Positions 9,872 to 19,983 of a DNA stretch of 64,000 bases are shown here, piece after piece. Location of the stretch: contig NZ_NMZM01000010.1 in NCBI RefSeq assembly GCF_002751875.1, positions 104,317 to 168,316 on the forward strand, in the 5' to 3' direction. The DNA is from Oceaniglobus indicus. GTDB taxonomy: Bacteria > Pseudomonadota > Alphaproteobacteria > Rhodobacterales > Rhodobacteraceae. Within the stretch, counting starts at the first letter, position 1, and the number at the start of each line of letters is the position of its first letter. Made by a program: the position numbers and the translations under genes. Under the pieces are notes generated by a model. It made no database searches. It saw nothing but the letters and a program-made list of their open reading frames with translations, and was not told the origin of the DNA.

Positions 9872-11401
9872 TTATTTCAGCCGTTGACCGTTGGCCGAAA
9901 CCGACCCGTCCGGGCGGACTTCGATTTTCGACGTCAGCGTATCGCCTTCACCGGGGGTCGCGAACAGCCCCAGCATCATCCGCGCGCCCATCGCCTGTTC
10001 CTGCGGCAGGATCCCCATGGTGACCAGCGTGTCGAGAAGCGTGTTGCCCCCGACCAGCTTCAGGTTCAGTTCGCCATCGGCGGCCGGCATGCCTTCGAAT
10101 GTCGTCTTGTCGGCATTGTCGAAGGTAAACGATCCATCGCCCGTCAGATCGGCCCCTGCCACCGAAAGCTTCAGTTCGTTCAGGTCAAGCGCGTGCAGCT
10201 CGCCCGGCTCGGCTTCGGGGTCGATGTCGTCGGACGTCCAGAAATCGACCAAGAGGCGCGCCTTGCCCGACAGATCGACCAGCAGGGTCGCGGGATCGCG
10301 CGGCAACCGCTGGCCCGAATCGATCATGTCCCATACGGCGTCCGACACGCTCAGCCCGCCGAGGTTCAGGTTGAAGGCGAAATCCTCGGGGGTTTCGGTC
10401 GGCACGACCGGCCCGCGCAAGGCGACGTTCAGCACGTCCATCGACGCGCCGAGATCGGAAAACGGCAGGGAATCGCCCGAAACCTGGATTTCCAGCATTT
10501 CGGCCCGCGTCATATAGGCCATCGCGCCGTCGGACATGGCGAAATCGATGGCGCCGGCCTCGCTCGATCCGTCCACGACCATTGTCTGTGCTTCGGGGTC
10601 CGTCACGTCCATCGAAAACGCCTGGGGCCCATGGACGATGTTGTAGGCCAGCGATGTGTCGCCGGTCGCGCTGTCGGCCGACGGTGACAGCAGGGCAAGA
10701 TCGCCCGACGCCTGGCCGCGCAGCGTCTCGACCCGCCAGGCCATGTTCACCAGGCCCGCACCGTCGGACTCGGCCTCGGCCTCGTCTTCGTCGGCGGGTG
10801 GGGTCGCGATGGCCGAGACGCTCAGCGCCTCGCTCACCATGTCATAGCCAAAGGTCTGTTCCGCGCCCTCGCCGAACAGCGAATAGGTGGCAACCACATC
10901 GTCCAGTTGCGCGTCGATGGTCATCGCGGCGCCGTCTTCTGAGGCACCGGTCATGGCGATGCCGACCTTGGGGGCCGTGACGTCATAGGTCAGCGTCGAC
11001 ACTTCGCCCGATGCAACGGTTTCCAACCCCGGCAACTGGACGACGATGGTGGCGGTAAACTGCTCATCCTCGGCCGGATCGACGGTCAGAACCATGTCGT
11101 ATTCCGGCGACATCGTGATCAGCACGGTGCCGTCGCCCTGGTCGGTCAGGTTGATTTCCGGGATCGTGCCGTTCAGCGATGCGTCGTCGTCATGATCGAT
11201 CGACAGCACGACATCGCGCAGGGTCAGGGTATCGCCATCCTCGCTTTCCGAGCCGGGCGTCATCGTCATGCCCAGCGTGGCATAGGCCGATTGCCAGGTG
11301 TCCCAGACCTCGCGCGGTGCGACATCGGCCAGGGCAGGCGCCGCCCCCATGATCAGGGTCACGGCGGTGGCAGTGGCGGTCAGACGGGCGGTTCGGATCA
11401 T
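9872..11401 (-). CDS. DUF2125 domain exported protein
   Basis: A 509-residue protein with a clear Sec signal peptide (MIRTARLTATATAVTLIMGAAPALA, cleavage around residue 25). The rest is a long, acidic, beta-rich region with repeated domains of the type DGTVLITMSPEYDMVLTVDP, fitting the alphaproteobacterial DUF2125 family of periplasmic proteins of unknown function. There is no membrane anchor at the C-terminus. The frame stays open far upstream of the chosen ATG (11401), but only as a shadow of the divergent dehydrogenase gene; the signal peptide decides the start. Confidence 0.82.
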   Translation of the reverse strand: MIRTARLTATATAVTLIMGAAPALADVAPREVWDTWQSAYATLGMTMTPGSESEDGDTLTLRDVVLSIDHDDDASLNGTIPEINLTDQGDGTVLITMSPEYDMVLTVDPAEDEQFTATIVVQLPGLETVASGEVSTLTYDVTAPKVGIAMTGASEDGAAMTIDAQLDDVVATYSLFGEGAEQTFGYDMVSEALSVSAIATPPADEDEAEAESDGAGLVNMAWRVETLRGQASGDLALLSPSADSATGDTSLAYNIVHGPQAFSMDVTDPEAQTMVVDGSSEAGAIDFAMSDGAMAYMTRAEMLEIQVSGDSLPFSDLGASMDVLNVALRGPVVPTETPEDFAFNLNLGGLSVSDAVWDMIDSGQRLPRDPATLLVDLSGKARLLVDFWTSDDIDPEAEPGELHALDLNELKLSVAGADLTGDGSFTFDNADKTTFEGMPAADGELNLKLVGGNTLLDTLVTMGILPQEQAMGARMMLGLFATPGEGDTLTSKIEVRPDGSVSANGQRLK

Positions 11402-11536
11402 GTGAGGATACCTCGAATAAAATGTCCCGCGCAGCGTGGGGGCGCGAACGCCCGAGGTCAAGTCCTGGCGGGCTGGGCAAAGCCGCATTCCCGACCTAAC
11501 CTTGCCGGCATGAACCGGACAGGACAGGAGGACGAG

Positions 11537-12295
11537 ATGAGGGACATGACCGACAAGGTCGCGCTGATCACGGGCGCCAGCCGCGGCATCGGCGCCGAAA
11601 CGGCACGGGCCTTCGTGGCGGCGGGCGCGCAGGTGGTTCTGTTGGCGCGCAGCGACGATGCCATTGCCGGGCTTGCCCGCGATCTGGGCGAGGACCGCGC
11701 CCTGGCCCTGCCCTGTGACGTGGCCGATTTCGGCGCCATGGCCGATGCCGTGCAGACGGCGACCGACGGCTTTGGAAAGATCGACGTTCTGGTCAACAAC
11801 GCCGGCGTGATCGAACCCGTCTCGCACCTGGCCACCGCCGACCCAAAGGCCTGGGCCCGCGCCATCGACATCAACCTGACCGGCGTCTTCAATGGAATGC
11901 GGGCGGCGCTGCCCGGGATGATTGAACGCGGCAGCGGCACGATCCTGACGGTGTCGTCGGGGGCGGCGCACCGGGCGATCGAAGGCTGGTCCCACTATTG
12001 CGCCTCCAAGGCCGGCGCGGCGATGCTGACCGAGGCGGCGGATCTGGAAAACCGCGACCACGGTCTCAGGATCATGGGGCTGTCGCCCGGCACGGTCGCC
12101 ACCCAGATGCAGCGCGAGATCAAGGCAAGCGACGTCAACCCGGTCAGCAAGCTGGACTGGTCGGATCACATCCCGCCCGAATGGGTCGCGCAGGCGCTGC
12201 TGTGGATGTGCACCGGCGACGCCGACGACTGGATCGGCCGAGAGGTTTCCCTGCGCGATCCGGCCATCCGAGCGCGGATCGGGCTGACCGACTGA
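11537..12295 (+). CDS. Short-chain dehydrogenase/reductase
   Basis: A classical SDR of 252 residues. Seen in order: the Rossmann motif VALITGASRGIGAETA near the N-terminus, NNAG at about residue 90, the catalytic S (SSGAAH) and Y-x3-K (YCASKAG, about 153-159), then LSPGTVATQM. These support an NAD(P)-dependent alcohol/ketone oxidoreductase. A strong AGGACAGGAGGA leader precedes ATG 11537; ATG 11546 (MTDKVALITG) is an alternative. The C-terminal part ends SLRDPAIRARIGLTD. It stands alone and convergent with a second SDR; the substrate is unknown. Confidence 0.88.
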   Translation: MRDMTDKVALITGASRGIGAETARAFVAAGAQVVLLARSDDAIAGLARDLGEDRALALPCDVADFGAMADAVQTATDGFGKIDVLVNNAGVIEPVSHLATADPKAWARAIDINLTGVFNGMRAALPGMIERGSGTILTVSSGAAHRAIEGWSHYCASKAGAAMLTEAADLENRDHGLRIMGLSPGTVATQMQREIKASDVNPVSKLDWSDHIPPEWVAQALLWMCTGDADDWIGREVSLRDPAIRARIGLTD

Positions 12296-12303
12296 TCGGA
12301 AAC

Positions 12304-12332
12304 GGCCGCGCGCGGGTTGCGCACGCGCGGCC
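12304..12332. terminator. GC-rich inverted repeat between convergent SDR genes
   Basis: A perfect 9-bp stem (GGCCGCGCG at 12304-12312, CGCGCGGCC at 12324-12332) with an 11-base loop, located just after the plus-strand SDR and before the end of the minus-strand SDR. It has no T-tract, so it is only a candidate bidirectional transcription stop. Confidence 0.35.
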
Positions 12333-12367
12333 ATGCGCGATGTGGCGCGTTGATCAAAAATGCGCGG

Positions 12368-13120
12368 CTACGCGCGCAATGCAGGCAGACCGATGCCGGT
12401 GGATTCGAAACCGCCGTCGACGGCCACCGTCTGTCCCGACACGAAGCTGGCCTTTTCCGAGCACAGGAAAACGATCACGGCGCCGATTTCCCCCTCGCTG
12501 CCATAGCGGTTCAGGGGGATGGCGTCGTGATAGGCGGCGATGATCTGCGGCGAATGAACCGCCATCGACAGCTTGGTCTTCACGGGGCCCGGCGCGACAC
12601 AATTGGCGCGGATGCCGTATTCGCCCAGTTCGGCGGCCTGCTGTTCGGTCAGCGCGATCACCGCCGCCTTCGACGTGCCATAGGCGACGCGCAGGGTCGA
12701 CGCCCGCAACCCCGAGATCGACGCGATGTTGACGATGGCGCCCCGGCTTTGCTTCAGGGCGGGGATGCAGGCCTGCGACACCAGGAACGTGCCGTCCAGA
12801 TTCGTCGCCATGACAAACCGCCAGCGGGCAAACGTGGTCTCCTCGATCGGGCCGAAATCCGCTTCGCCGGCGTTGTTCACCAGGGCATCGATGCGCCCGC
12901 AGATGTTGGTGACCTCGGCCACCATGGCGTCGACCGCCGCGGGGTCCGATATGTCGCAGACGATGGCCGTCACTTCGCCCAGGTCTGCGGCGGCGGCATG
13001 CAGCGCCTCGGCGTCCTTGTCCACCATCGCCACGTGCCAGCCGTCATCCAGAAACAGCCCCGTCGTCGCGAGGCCGATCCCCCGCGCCGCGCCAGTCACG
13101 ATTGCCACTTTCCGATCCAT
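12368..13120 (-). CDS. Short-chain dehydrogenase/reductase (FabG-like)
   Basis: A 250-residue classical SDR. The motifs are VAIVTGAARGIGLATTG (cofactor binding), NNAG (about residue 86), the serine of NIASISG, Y-x3-K in VAYGTSKAAV (about 152-156) and CVAPGPVKT. The acidic residue after the second strand (MVDKDAEAL) favours NAD over NADP. The C-terminus carries the typical FLCSEKASFVSGQTVAVDGGF block. Oligomeric cytosolic oxidoreductase; substrate not predictable. It is not similar enough to the neighbouring SDR to be a recent duplicate. Confidence 0.88.
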   Translation of the reverse strand: MDRKVAIVTGAARGIGLATTGLFLDDGWHVAMVDKDAEALHAAAADLGEVTAIVCDISDPAAVDAMVAEVTNICGRIDALVNNAGEADFGPIEETTFARWRFVMATNLDGTFLVSQACIPALKQSRGAIVNIASISGLRASTLRVAYGTSKAAVIALTEQQAAELGEYGIRANCVAPGPVKTKLSMAVHSPQIIAAYHDAIPLNRYGSEGEIGAVIVFLCSEKASFVSGQTVAVDGGFESTGIGLPALRA

Positions 13121-13257
13121 GTCACACTCCCGTTGTTTGGGTCGGGTCTATCCCAGCGCGAAGGTGTGGAAAAGGGCGATACCGTCAAACCGCGCGCCCG
13201 CCGCCCGAAGGGCACATGGCGTGCGCGCGCAGCGCGCTCCTTTGGATCAGACCGGGC

Positions 13258-13932
13258 TTATTCGCCCAGCTTTTCGTCCAGGATCTTCGACATCTCCTCA
13301 TAGCTCATGTTCTTCATCGTCTCGCCGTCGATGACGAACGATGGCGTGGCGGTGATGTTGTCGGCCGCGGCGTTCTTTTCATAGGTGGCGACCAGGGCCT
13401 GTGCCTTGTCCGCGTCCTGCATGCAGGCGTCCAGTTGTTCGTCGCTCAGTCCCGCCGTCTTGCCGATGCGCCGCAGGCTGGCGGCGATCTCAGCCGGCTC
13501 GCCACGGGCCCATTCGTCCTGCTGGTCGTAAATCAGGCTCGAGATCCCGAAATACCGCAGCGGCCCGCCGCACCGTGCCACCATGCCGGCCCACAGGCTC
13601 GGCCGGTCGAAATACACCTCGCGATAGACGAAGTTGATCTTGTCCGTGTCGATGTAATCGGCCTTCAGCTTCTGGAACGGCCCTTCGTGGAAGGTCCGGC
13701 AATGCGGACAGGTGAAGGATGCATATTCGATCACCGTCACAGCGGCATCCGGATTGCCCAGGGTCATCTCCTGCACCAGCGACAGATCGGCATCGGCCGC
13801 CGCGCCGTCCTGCGCCTGCGCGGCAAAGCTGGTGACGGATGTGCTATCGGTCGCACCCGAGAACGATTGATAGGCAACACCGGCCACCAGAACGGCGGCG
13901 ACGGTGGCTGCAACGGGCAGGATCTTCTTCAT
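13258..13932 (-). CDS. DsbA-family thiol:disulfide oxidoreductase
   Basis: A periplasmic thioredoxin-fold protein of 224 residues. The N-terminus (MKKILPVAATVAAVLVAGVAYQSF) is a signal peptide or membrane anchor. The active site CPHC is at residues 75-78 within YASFTCPHCRTFHEGPF, and the cis-proline loop TATPSFVIDGE lies near residue 195. The family introduces or isomerises disulfides in exported proteins. It lies 21 bases downstream of the DUF721 gene, in the alphaproteobacterial order dsbA-DUF721-mutY, and shares its promoter. Confidence 0.9.
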   Translation of the reverse strand: MKKILPVAATVAAVLVAGVAYQSFSGATDSTSVTSFAAQAQDGAAADADLSLVQEMTLGNPDAAVTVIEYASFTCPHCRTFHEGPFQKLKADYIDTDKINFVYREVYFDRPSLWAGMVARCGGPLRYFGISSLIYDQQDEWARGEPAEIAASLRRIGKTAGLSDEQLDACMQDADKAQALVATYEKNAAADNITATPSFVIDGETMKNMSYEEMSKILDEKLGE

Positions 13933-13953
13933 GTCTCGGACCTCATCATCATG

Positions 13954-14484
13954 TCAATTACGTATATTTCTGCGGGCAGATAAGACGTTGTGCCCCAGGG
14001 CTTCAAGGGCAGCACGAAGCCCGGCATCGGCCACCGGGGCCACGGCCTCGCGCGCCGCGGCTTCGGCCTGAGGGTCGCGCCGCGCCTCGGCCTTGCGGGG
14101 TGCGTGGGCGAAATCGGCCTGCCCCTCGGCAAAACCGGTTGGCGCCGTCTGGGTGATGCGGATCCGCGAAATGGCGGCATAGCCGTAACAGGCGTTGACC
14201 CGTTCGCGGATCTTTTCCTTGTTCATCTCCAGCATCGGCGCCTGGGCCCCGGTGGTCAGCAACGACAACGTGGCCCCGAAACCGCCCCGCCCATAGCTGA
14301 CGTTGGCCGGGCGACAGATCGCCGCCGTGTCGGCGCCGACGATATCCGCCCAATGGGTCAGAAGACGGGTGACGGCGAAACCGCGCTGTTCGCCCACCTC
14401 GCGGATCTGGCGCTGCAACAGCGCCGATGCGGCCTGGAACCCCTTGGAATAGCGGCGCTTGCCGGGTGTGTTCGCGGTGCTCAT
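13954..14484 (-). CDS. dciA: DUF721/DciA-family protein (helicase-loader-related)
   Basis: A 176-residue protein whose first 110 residues match the DUF721 (DciA) domain: LLTHWADIVGADTAAICRPANVSYGRG...LSLLTTGAQAPMLEMNKEKIRERVNACYG. DciA proteins act as the ancestral loader or activator of the replicative helicase DnaB; DUF721 also occurs in uncharacterised relatives. The C-terminal 60 residues are charged and probably disordered. It starts at the ATG giving MSTANTPGKRRYSKG and is divergent from mutY. The role in replication is inferred from the family. Confidence 0.75.
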   Translation of the reverse strand: MSTANTPGKRRYSKGFQAASALLQRQIREVGEQRGFAVTRLLTHWADIVGADTAAICRPANVSYGRGGFGATLSLLTTGAQAPMLEMNKEKIRERVNACYGYAAISRIRITQTAPTGFAEGQADFAHAPRKAEARRDPQAEAAAREAVAPVADAGLRAALEALGHNVLSARRNIRN

Positions 14485-14572
14485 GATCTATATCCGGGCT
14501 TGGACGTTCCCCCAGTGATACGGCGCACCGCCGCGCTTAGGAACGGCAAAGCCGCGAAAAGGACCATAAACA

Positions 14573-15631
14573 TTGCGTGACACCGACCTGAGCGCGATCC
14601 TGCTGGACTGGTACGACATCCATGCGCGCGAGATGCCCTGGCGCATCGGACCGGCGGCGCGCGCGGCCGGAGTGCGCCCCGATCCCTATCGCGTCTGGCT
14701 GTCCGAGGTGATGTTGCAGCAGACCACCGTCGCCGCGGTCAGGGATTACTTCCGCCGCTTCACCGAACGCTGGCCGACCGTCGGCGCCCTGGCGGCGGCG
14801 GATGATGGCGATGTCATGGGCGAATGGGCCGGTCTTGGATATTACGCGCGCGCCCGCAACCTGTTGAAATGCGCCCGCGTCGTGGTGGCCCGGCATGGCG
14901 GCGCCTTTCCCGAAGATCCCGCGGCCCTGCGCGCCCTGCCCGGCATCGGCCCCTATACGGCGGCGGCGATCGCGTCGATCGCCTTCGACCTGCCCGAGGT
15001 GGTGGTGGACGGCAACGTGGAACGGGTGATGTCGCGCCTTTACGCCGTCACCACCCCCCTACCCCCGGCCAAGCCCGAGCTGACCGCGCTGGCGGCCGGC
15101 CTGACCCCTGCCGCGCGTCCCGGCGATCACGCACAGGCGGTGATGGATCTGGGCGCGACGATCTGCACCCCGAAATCTCCGGCCTGCGGGATCTGTCCCT
15201 GGATGGCCCCGTGCCGCGCGCGGGCGTTGGGGATCCAGGCGACCTTGCCGCGCAAGCTGCCGAAGGCGGCCAAGCCGGTGCGCCACGGCATCGCTTACCT
15301 CGCGCGCCGCCAAGATGGCGCCTGGCTGCTCGAGCGACGCGCCGACAGCGGTCTGCTGGGCGGCATGCTGGGCTGGCCGGGGGCGCCATGGGGCGACGAG
15401 GCGCAGGAACAGCCGCCGTTGGACGCCGACTGGCGGGATCCGGGCGTTCAGGTGCGCCATACCTTCACGCATTTCCACCTGTTGCTGGATCTGCGCATAG
15501 CCGAGGTCGGGATGGATGCGCGCCCGACCTGCGGCACGTTCGTGCATCCGGCGAATTTCCGGCCATCGGACCTGCCCACGGTGATGCGCAAATCCTTCGA
15601 TGTGGCCTCTGCGACATTCGGTGCGCTATGA
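14573..15631 (+). CDS. mutY: A/G-specific adenine DNA glycosylase
   Basis: MutY removes adenine mispaired with 8-oxoguanine. The 352-residue protein has the catalytic glutamate in SEVMLQQT (E45), the helix-hairpin-helix LPGIGPYTA (122-130), the catalytic aspartate in VVVDGN (D146), and the 4Fe-4S cluster C-x6-C-x2-C-x5-C at C198, C205, C208 and C214. The C-terminal third is the MutT-like 8-oxoG recognition domain, with HTFTHFHLLLDLRI. The start is a TTG at 14573 giving MRDTDLSAILLDWYD; no better ATG keeps the family N-terminus, and the RBS AAAAGGA precedes it. Divergent from dciA. Confidence 0.94.
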   Translation: MRDTDLSAILLDWYDIHAREMPWRIGPAARAAGVRPDPYRVWLSEVMLQQTTVAAVRDYFRRFTERWPTVGALAAADDGDVMGEWAGLGYYARARNLLKCARVVVARHGGAFPEDPAALRALPGIGPYTAAAIASIAFDLPEVVVDGNVERVMSRLYAVTTPLPPAKPELTALAAGLTPAARPGDHAQAVMDLGATICTPKSPACGICPWMAPCRARALGIQATLPRKLPKAAKPVRHGIAYLARRQDGAWLLERRADSGLLGGMLGWPGAPWGDEAQEQPPLDADWRDPGVQVRHTFTHFHLLLDLRIAEVGMDARPTCGTFVHPANFRPSDLPTVMRKSFDVASATFGAL

Positions 15632-15682
15632 GCAGTCCGGCAGCGCCATTATGTTGCCAGAAATTCATGGGATGAGCCGGCC

Positions 15683-16828
15683 ATGACCGATGCCACGTTG
15701 CCCCCCGCCGCCATCGCGCGGCTGACCCGCGCCCTGCCGTTCTGGCTGTCGCTGCTGCTGATTCCGCTGGCGGTGTTCGGAGCGGTGCAGGGGGGATGGG
15801 CCGTTCTGCTGATCCCGCTGTGCACCTGGTATCTGTTTTCCATCGTCGACGTCTTCGCGGGACTGGACGAGCGCAACGCCGATCCCGCGACACCGGACAC
15901 CCAGTTGTTCTGGTATCGGCTGATCACGCTGATCTGGTTTCCGATCCAGGTCGTGCTGACCTTCGGGCTGATCCATTATGCGACCCGCGCGCCCCATCTG
16001 GACGGCTGGGAGAAGATCGGCCTGTTCTTCGGTGTCGGCGTCATCAACGGCACCATCGGCATCAACTATGCCCACGAGCTGATGCACCAGAAAAGCCGGG
16101 CGGAACGCTGGATGGCCGACCTGTTGCTGGCGATGGTGTTCTATTCCCATTTCCGCAGCGAACACCTGTTGGGGCATCACCGCTATGTCGGCACGCCGCG
16201 CGATCCGGTGACCGCGCGCTATAACGAAGGGTTTCACCGGTTCTTTGCCCGTGTCCTGGTCGGGTGTTTCGCCTCGGCCTGGCGGGCCGAAGCGGCGATG
16301 CAGGCGCGGCGGGGCCGGTCGCCCTGGCACCGGTCGAACCCGTTCTGGCGATACGCCGCGCTGCAACTGGGGTTTGCCGCGCTGGCACTGGCGCTTGGCG
16401 GGGTTCAGGGGCTGGCGCTGTTGCTGTGGTCTGCGTTCATCGCCGTCTGGCAGCTGGAGCTGGTCAATTACGTCGAACACTACGGCTTGACGCGCAAACA
16501 CCTGGGGGATGGCAAATACGAACACGTTCTGCCGCGCCATTCCTGGAATGCGTCGCACAAGGTCAGCAACTGGTTGCTGATCAACCTGCAACGCCATTCC
16601 GATCACCATTACAAACCCGACCGGCGGTTTCCCTTGCTGCAAACCTATGACGACGCAGACGCGCCGCAACTGCCGCACGGATATCAGGTGATGACGATGG
16701 TCGCGATGGTGCCGCCGCTCTGGCGCCGGGTGATGAACCCGCGGGTGCGCGCCTGGCGAAGGCAACATTATCCCGAGATTGCGGATTGGGCCCCCTATCG
16801 CCACGCCACCAATCCCTGGCCGCGCTGA
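15683..16828 (+). CDS. alkB: AlkB-type alkane 1-monooxygenase (membrane di-iron hydroxylase)
   Basis: A 381-residue integral membrane di-iron enzyme. All histidine boxes are in place: HELMH at 131-135, EHLLGHH at 160-166, NYVEHYGL at 262-269 and LQRHSDHH at 302-309, together with six hydrophobic segments. These match the AlkB family, which hydroxylates the terminal carbon of medium-chain alkanes with electrons from rubredoxin. The NYVEHYGL and LQRHSDHH versions are typical of AlkB rather than fatty-acid desaturases or xylene monooxygenase. No rubredoxin or rubredoxin reductase gene is next to it, so the electron donor must be elsewhere. The start ATG 15683 follows the mutY stop by 51 bases. 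Confidence 0.9.
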   Translation: MTDATLPPAAIARLTRALPFWLSLLLIPLAVFGAVQGGWAVLLIPLCTWYLFSIVDVFAGLDERNADPATPDTQLFWYRLITLIWFPIQVVLTFGLIHYATRAPHLDGWEKIGLFFGVGVINGTIGINYAHELMHQKSRAERWMADLLLAMVFYSHFRSEHLLGHHRYVGTPRDPVTARYNEGFHRFFARVLVGCFASAWRAEAAMQARRGRSPWHRSNPFWRYAALQLGFAALALALGGVQGLALLLWSAFIAVWQLELVNYVEHYGLTRKHLGDGKYEHVLPRHSWNASHKVSNWLLINLQRHSDHHYKPDRRFPLLQTYDDADAPQLPHGYQVMTMVAMVPPLWRRVMNPRVRAWRRQHYPEIADWAPYRHATNPWPR

Positions 16829-16888
16829 GGGCGCTGTCGGGGTTGCCGTGCCCCACACCCCCATCCTAGGATCGGGGCGGAGGTATCG

Positions 16889-17566
16889 ATGGAACACCCG
16901 AGCACCGAGCCGCGCAAGGATCTGACCGCAGCCGAAGTCGGCGCGCTGGCCCACCTGTATCGCGGCGAGGTCTATCGCTCGACGATCTGGCGCACCCGGC
17001 TGGACACGACGACGAACTGGTCGGTGGTCACGCTGGGGATCGCGCTTTCGATCTCGTTCTCATCGCCCGCCGCGTCACCCTTGCCGCTGTTGCTGGTCGG
17101 GGTGCTGATCTTCTTCTTCCTGATGCTGGAAGCGCGGCGATACCGGTATTTCAACGTCTGGCGGGCGCGCTGCCGCTGGATGGAAAAGCACTTTTTCGCG
17201 CCGATGCTTCAGGACGGCGACATCCATCTGGAAGACGGCTGGCAAAAGCAGCTTGCCGACGATTACTGGCATCCGCGCTATCATGTCAGCATGAGGGTGG
17301 CGATGGGCCGCCGGATCCGCCGCAATTACTTCTGGATCCTGCTGATCCAGACCATCGCCTATGGCGGAAAGCTGGCCGTGCATCCCGAACCGCTGACGCA
17401 CGTTTTGCAATTGCCCGAGAGGGCGGCGATCGGCCCGCTTCCCGGCTGGCTGATCCTGGCAATCGGCGCGATCTATTGCGTCACATGGGGCTCCATCGCG
17501 TTCTGGAGCTGGCGCGACGACCGGCGCCGCGCCGCACAACGGCACGACGCCAGCGGCATGGGTTAG
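16889..17566 (+). CDS. DUF2270 integral membrane protein
   Basis: A 225-residue protein fitting DUF2270. The N-terminus is cytosolic (KDLTAAEVGALAHLYRGEVYRSTIWRTRLDTTTNW), followed by a pair of membrane segments at about 50-88 and a further pair near 145-165 and 190-212. Conserved-looking features are the LYRGEVYRS..WRTRLDTT head and the MLEARRYRYFNVWRARCRWMEKHFF segment after TM2. Function is unknown. It lies 60 bases after alkB on the same strand and its stop overlaps the end of the convergent oxidoreductase gene. Whether it is linked to AlkB is not shown. Confidence 0.82.
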   Translation: MEHPSTEPRKDLTAAEVGALAHLYRGEVYRSTIWRTRLDTTTNWSVVTLGIALSISFSSPAASPLPLLLVGVLIFFFLMLEARRYRYFNVWRARCRWMEKHFFAPMLQDGDIHLEDGWQKQLADDYWHPRYHVSMRVAMGRRIRRNYFWILLIQTIAYGGKLAVHPEPLTHVLQLPERAAIGPLPGWLILAIGAIYCVTWGSIAFWSWRDDRRRAAQRHDASGMG

Positions 17567-18588
17567 GACGGGTCGGCGCCGACCTTGACCAACTGCTTGC
17601 CGAAATTGCCGCCTTTCAGCATGTCCATGAAGGCCTGTGGGGCAGCGTCCAGTCCTTCGGCAACCGTTTCGCGGTAAGTCAGATCGCCATCGCGGATCAT
17701 GGCACCCACTTCTTTCTCGAACGCCGCGCGACGATCGTGGTGGTCGAACACGATCATGCCCTGCACCTTGAGCCGCTTGGACAGGATCGCGCGCCACACG
17801 GCGGGCAGCGGCAGCGCATCATCCAGGTTGTTGCCGGAATACCAAGCGATCATGCCGATCACCGGAATGCGTCCGCCGATGTTCATCTGCGGGATCACCG
17901 CCGACAGGGTCTTGCCACCGACGCTTTCGTAATAGATGTCGATACCATCGGGCGCGGCCTTGGCCATCTGTTCGGCCAGGTCATCCGCGTGGTGATCAAG
18001 GCAGACGTCATAGCCCAATTCATCGACCGCATAGGCGCATTTCTCAGGCCCGCCGGCGACGCCGATCACCCGCATCCCCTTGGCCCTGGCCAGTTGCCCG
18101 ACAACGCCACCGACTGCGCCGGTGGCGGCGGACACGACGATGGTTTCGCCCGATTTCGCCTCGGCCACATCGTTCAGACCGACCCAGGCCGTCAGGCCGG
18201 GCATCCCCAAAGCGCCGAGGGCGGTGGAAATCGGCGCGATGTCGGGATCGACCTTGCGCAGCCCATCGCCGTCCAGAACGGCGGCACTGGCCCAGCCCGT
18301 GCGCCCGATGACGATATCGCCCGGTTTGAAATCGGGGTGTTCGGATGCCGTCACCTCGCCCACGCCTTCGCCTTCCATGGGCGCGCCCAACGGCACCGGA
18401 ACGGCATAGGATTTCGCATCGTCCATCCGCCCGCGCATGTAGGGATCGAGCGACAGCCAGATCGTGCGCACGGCGACCTGCCCCTTGGCCGGCGGATCAA
18501 GCGTGACGGTTTCGCGGCCGAAGTTGTCTTGTGTCGGGTTTCCCTTGGGCCGGCTGGCCAGCGTGATGCGATAGGCGTCTTGGGTCAT
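17563..18588 (-). CDS. NADP-dependent oxidoreductase (MDR superfamily, CurA/leukotriene B4 dehydrogenase-like)
   Basis: A 341-residue zinc-independent medium-chain reductase. The N-terminal GroES-like domain shows LDPYMRGRM, and the Rossmann domain shows SAATGAVGGVVGQLAKAKG-like sequence (SAATGAVGGVVGQLARAKG) followed by DYYESVGG-type residues (IDIYYESVGGKTL) that line the NADPH and enone site. Members reduce the C=C bond of alpha,beta-unsaturated ketones and aldehydes. The ATG at 18588 (MTQDAYRITLASRPKG) follows AAGGACATACC; the frame continues upstream without homology. The 3' end overlaps the convergent DUF2270 stop. Confidence 0.9.
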   Translation of the reverse strand: MTQDAYRITLASRPKGNPTQDNFGRETVTLDPPAKGQVAVRTIWLSLDPYMRGRMDDAKSYAVPVPLGAPMEGEGVGEVTASEHPDFKPGDIVIGRTGWASAAVLDGDGLRKVDPDIAPISTALGALGMPGLTAWVGLNDVAEAKSGETIVVSAATGAVGGVVGQLARAKGMRVIGVAGGPEKCAYAVDELGYDVCLDHHADDLAEQMAKAAPDGIDIYYESVGGKTLSAVIPQMNIGGRIPVIGMIAWYSGNNLDDALPLPAVWRAILSKRLKVQGMIVFDHHDRRAAFEKEVGAMIRDGDLTYRETVAEGLDAAPQAFMDMLKGGNFGKQLVKVGADPS

Positions 18589-18651
18589 GGTATGTCCTTT
18601 GCTTTGATCCACACCTAGGGACCCACGCGGACACTCATAAGGGGGCGGCAC

Positions 18652-18678
18652 AAAAAAGCCCCGCCACAGGGGCGGGGC
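18652..18678 (-). terminator. Rho-independent terminator after ccrM
   Basis: On the minus strand, an 8-bp GC stem (18671-18678 with 18658-18665, five-base loop) is followed directly by six T residues (18657-18652). It lies 70 bases beyond the ccrM stop and would end the rnhB-ccrM transcript. Confidence 0.85.
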
Positions 18679-18747
18679 AAGGTGGGGCCACGTGGCAGAA
18701 GCCACGGGCACCGGCGGTAACTCGGGGGTGTTCGTGAATGGGGTGGC

Positions 18748-19973
<1,226 letters not shown>

Positions 19974-19983
19974 AGTGACTTAG

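Noticed and set aside
11402..12334. Upstream extension of the DUF2125 gene to 820 codons
   Set aside because: The extra 311 residues lie antisense to a well-supported SDR gene, and a typical signal peptide starts at 11401.
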